A DNA stretch of 6,226 nucleotides from contig CANREK010000083.1 of the NCBI GenBank assembly GCA_947629605.1, forward strand, positions 1 to 6,226, in the 5' to 3' direction. Under the pieces are notes generated by a model. It was not told the DNA's origin. It searched no databases and was given only the letters and a program-made list of their open reading frames with translations. The DNA is from an uncultured Clostridia bacterium. GTDB lineage: Bacteria > Bacillota > Clostridia > Christensenellales > Borkfalkiaceae. Positions 4,540 to 6,226 of this stretch are shown here, piece by piece. Position numbers and translations under genes: made by a program. Each line of letters begins with the position of its first letter. The first letter of the stretch is position 1.

Positions 4540-4740
4540 ATGTCGGTTTTTATGGCGTTACTGTTCGGCGAGGAGCGCGGCCCTGAATTTCGCAGAGCGC
4601 TCAGAGTGGCGAACGCGTCGCAACTGAAAGAGGCGATCAGGATGTTGGAAGAGGACGCGGGGACGGAGCACAGGCTCGGGCGTCTCCGTGCCGCCCTCCG
4701 TCGGCTGGAACGGCGGCAAGCGCCAAAGGATGGACCCTAA
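4540..4740 (+). CDS. small hypothetical protein, 66 residues, under XRE control
   Basis: I do not recognise a family. The protein is basic and probably all helical, with a short hydrophobic start (MSVFMALLFG) and then amphipathic, Arg/Glu-rich helices: QLKEAIRMLEEDAG at 29-42 and HRLGRLRAALRRLERR at 44-59. It ends APKDGP. There are no Cys residues and no membrane segment long enough to span the bilayer. The strong promoter, operator and weak Shine-Dalgarno GTGGAA (4529-4534) support it as a real gene. ATG 4552 is an alternative start. Its stop (4738-4740) touches the A-run of the uvrA terminator, so the two transcripts converge. Placement next to an XRE repressor allows an antirepressor, a Cro-like partner or a toxin-like peptide, but nothing in the sequence decides between them. 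Confidence 0.65.
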   Translation: MSVFMALLFGEERGPEFRRALRVANASQLKEAIRMLEEDAGTEHRLGRLRAALRRLERRQAPKDGP

Positions 4741-4791
4741 AAAAAGTCTGTGCCCGCCGATGTTTTCGTGAGAAAACATCGGCGGGCACAG
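4739..4791 (-). terminator. strong intrinsic terminator of the uvrA-like gene
   Basis: A perfect 20-bp stem (4748-4767 with 4772-4791) closes a 4-nt loop. On the minus strand it is followed by AC and a run of seven T residues (4745-4739), starting 21 bases after the uvrA stop codon. On the plus strand the loop reads GTGA, a GNRA tetraloop, but no T-run follows, so termination is predicted mainly for the leftward transcript. Confidence 0.9.
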
Positions 4792-4811
4792 TGGTATTGT
4801 CATAAAGTTGA

Positions 4812-6226
4812 CTATTTCAGATACTTTCCCGTGATGCTGTCGGGGCAATGGGCGATCTCGTCGGGCGTGCCGACGGCGACGATCCTGCCGCCCTCTTCAC
4901 CGCCCCCGGGGCCCATATCCACAACATAGTCGGCGTTTTTGATGACGTCGAGGTCATGTTCGATGACGATGACGGTCGCCCCGCTCCCGATGAGGCTTTG
5001 AAAGACGCGGAGCAGCACTTCCACGTCGAGAGGGTGGAGCCCGATGGTCGGTTCGTCGAACACAAACACCGTGTCGGATTGCCCCTTTCCCATCTCGCTT
5101 GCGAGTTTGAGGCGCTGCGCCTCACCGCCCGAGAGGGAGGGGGTCTCTTCGCCGAGCGTCAGATAGCCGAGCCCTAAATCGTGCAATATCTGCAATTTTT
5201 TTGTGACGGAAGGCAGATCTTCACACGCGGAAATTGCCTCGTCGATGCTCATGTCCATGAGTTCGGGAAGCGTATAGGCCTTGCCGCCGCGGGCGGGCGT
5301 GCGACGGATGAGAGAGGCGTCTTTGCCGTAGCGGGAGCCGCCGCAGTCGGGGCAGGGAATGTCAACGTCGGGCAAAAATTGCACGTCGAGACTGATGACG
5401 CCTGTGCCGTCGCAGGTCGGACAGCGCAGTTTTCCCGTGTTGTAGGAGAAATCGCCGTCCTTATAGCCCCGTTCCTTGGCGCCCTGCGCCCTCGCATAGA
5501 TCTTGCGGAGCTCGTCGTGCACGTCGGCGTAGGTGGCGACGGTGGAACGCACGTTGATGCCGATGGGGGCGGAGTCGATGAGCTTGACCTGCGCGATGCC
5601 CTCCGCTTCCACATCTTTGACGTGGGAGGGGAGCGGCGTGCCCTTGATTTTTGCGTTGAGGGCGGGGATGAGACTTTCCAAAATCATGGTGGTCTTTCCC
5701 GAGCCCGAGACGCCCGTGACGACGGTGAGCCGCCCCTTGGGGAAGTCGACATCGAGCGGTTTCACGGTGTGGATGTCGGAGGTGGAGAGGCGGATGCTTC
5801 CGAACGCAAAGATCTCGTTTTTCGGCACATGGGTGCCGATTTTTATGACTTTTTCACCCGTCAGATAGCCGCCGATGCGGGAGGCGGGGTCCCTTTCGAC
5901 GTCGTGAAGGGGACCCTTTGCGATGATCTCGCCGCCCTTTGCACCCGCCTCGGGACCGAGCTCGATGAGGTAGTCGGCATGCCGCAGAACGTTGGTGTCG
6001 TGGTCGACGAGCACGACGGTGTTGCCGTCGGAGAGCAGGTCATCCATGACGCCCGTGAGCCCCTCCAAATTGGAGGGGTGGAGCCCGATCGACGGCTCAT
6101 CCAAGACGTAGAGGACCCCCGTCGTGCGGTTTCTGACGGCGCGGGCGAGTTGCATCCTCTGCCGTTCCCCCGTCGAGAGCGTGGAGGCCGCCCGATCGAG
6201 CGTGAGATAGGAGAGCCCCAAATCGA
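4812..6226 (-). CDS. UvrA-like ABC ATPase (excinuclease subunit A family), 3' part
   Basis: The frame is open to the window edge; about 471 residues are visible and end at TAG 4812-4814. UvrA proteins are tandem ABC ATPases that recognise damaged DNA and load UvrB. Numbering is from the codon ending at 6221. The first ABC's signature LSTGERQ is at 15-21, Walker B VLDEPSIGLHP at 39-49 and the H-loop DHD at 73-75. The second ABC has Walker A GVSGSGKTT at 170-178, a zinc module with Cys267, Cys270, Cys290 and Cys293, signature LSGGEAQR at 363-370, Walker B FVFDEPTIGLHP at 386-397 and H-loop EHD at 421-423. The first signature has Thr where LSGGE has Gly. This, with the sequence around it, looks more like the UvrA2/resistance-type branch than housekeeping UvrA, but the insertion domains that would settle this are outside the window. 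A strong terminator follows. No other uvr gene is adjacent. Confidence 0.92.
   Translation of the reverse strand, partial: DLGLSYLTLDRAASTLSTGERQRMQLARAVRNRTTGVLYVLDEPSIGLHPSNLEGLTGVMDDLLSDGNTVVLVDHDTNVLRHADYLIELGPEAGAKGGEIIAKGPLHDVERDPASRIGGYLTGEKVIKIGTHVPKNEIFAFGSIRLSTSDIHTVKPLDVDFPKGRLTVVTGVSGSGKTTMILESLIPALNAKIKGTPLPSHVKDVEAEGIAQVKLIDSAPIGINVRSTVATYADVHDELRKIYARAQGAKERGYKDGDFSYNTGKLRCPTCDGTGVISLDVQFLPDVDIPCPDCGGSRYGKDASLIRRTPARGGKAYTLPELMDMSIDEAISACEDLPSVTKKLQILHDLGLGYLTLGEETPSLSGGEAQRLKLASEMGKGQSDTVFVFDEPTIGLHPLDVEVLLRVFQSLIGSGATVIVIEHDLDVIKNADYVVDMGPGGGEEGGRIVAVGTPDEIAHCPDSITGKYLK

Overview
The window looks like chromosomal DNA from a spore-forming-lineage Bacillota, probably an uncultured Clostridia-type gut bacterium. 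The reasons are an unmistakable Spo0A output domain, a U32 hydroxylase-type protein, a BmrU/DgkB-type lipid kinase and a UvrA-type ABC ATPase, all in GC-rich coding sequence with AT-rich promoters. The genus assignment is inference only.

Layout: 1-879 (+) is the 3' part of a U32 'peptidase' family gene of the RNA-hydroxylation type. 880-1210 has no gene and is packed with small repeats: AT heptads, GC-rich hairpins, ATNCT-type hairpins and a C/G-rich stem. 1211-1891 (+) encodes a membrane-anchored protein with a SPOR-like region. It overlaps or abuts 1903-2799 (+), a diacylglycerol/lipid kinase, and the two probably form one operon. 2800-2964 is an AT-rich regulatory region with four Spo0A-box-like heptamers in two 10-bp-spaced pairs, a 14-nt palindrome, a strong sigma-A promoter and a 5' leader hairpin. 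2965-3717 (+) encodes a Spo0A homologue. 3718-4092 is a second repeat-rich gene-free stretch. 4093-4398 (-) is an XRE repressor, divergent from a 66-residue small protein gene at 4540-4740 (+). A perfect 14-bp inverted repeat covers the -35 box between them. 4812-6226 (-) is the 3' part of a uvrA-like gene with a strong terminator at 4739-4791.

The most interesting points are these. (1) The Spo0A homologue keeps a near-canonical DNA-binding domain, but its receiver has lost the phospho-acceptor Asp (Ser54), one acidic-pocket Asp and the switch Thr, so it is predicted not to respond to a classical phosphorelay. (2) A family of five short hairpins in the two gene-free stretches shares the plan ATNCT-GA-loop-GA-AGN'AT. 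The variable stem base changes together with its partner (ATGCT/AGCAT, ATTCT/AGAAT, ATCCT/AGGAT), which shows selection on, or copying of, the folded form. (3) The XRE gene, small ORF and palindrome form a compact self-contained switch. (4) An arrangement like the tandem 0A boxes of B. subtilis abrB lies upstream of the spo0A-like gene and suggests autoregulation. None of these was checked by computation or database search.
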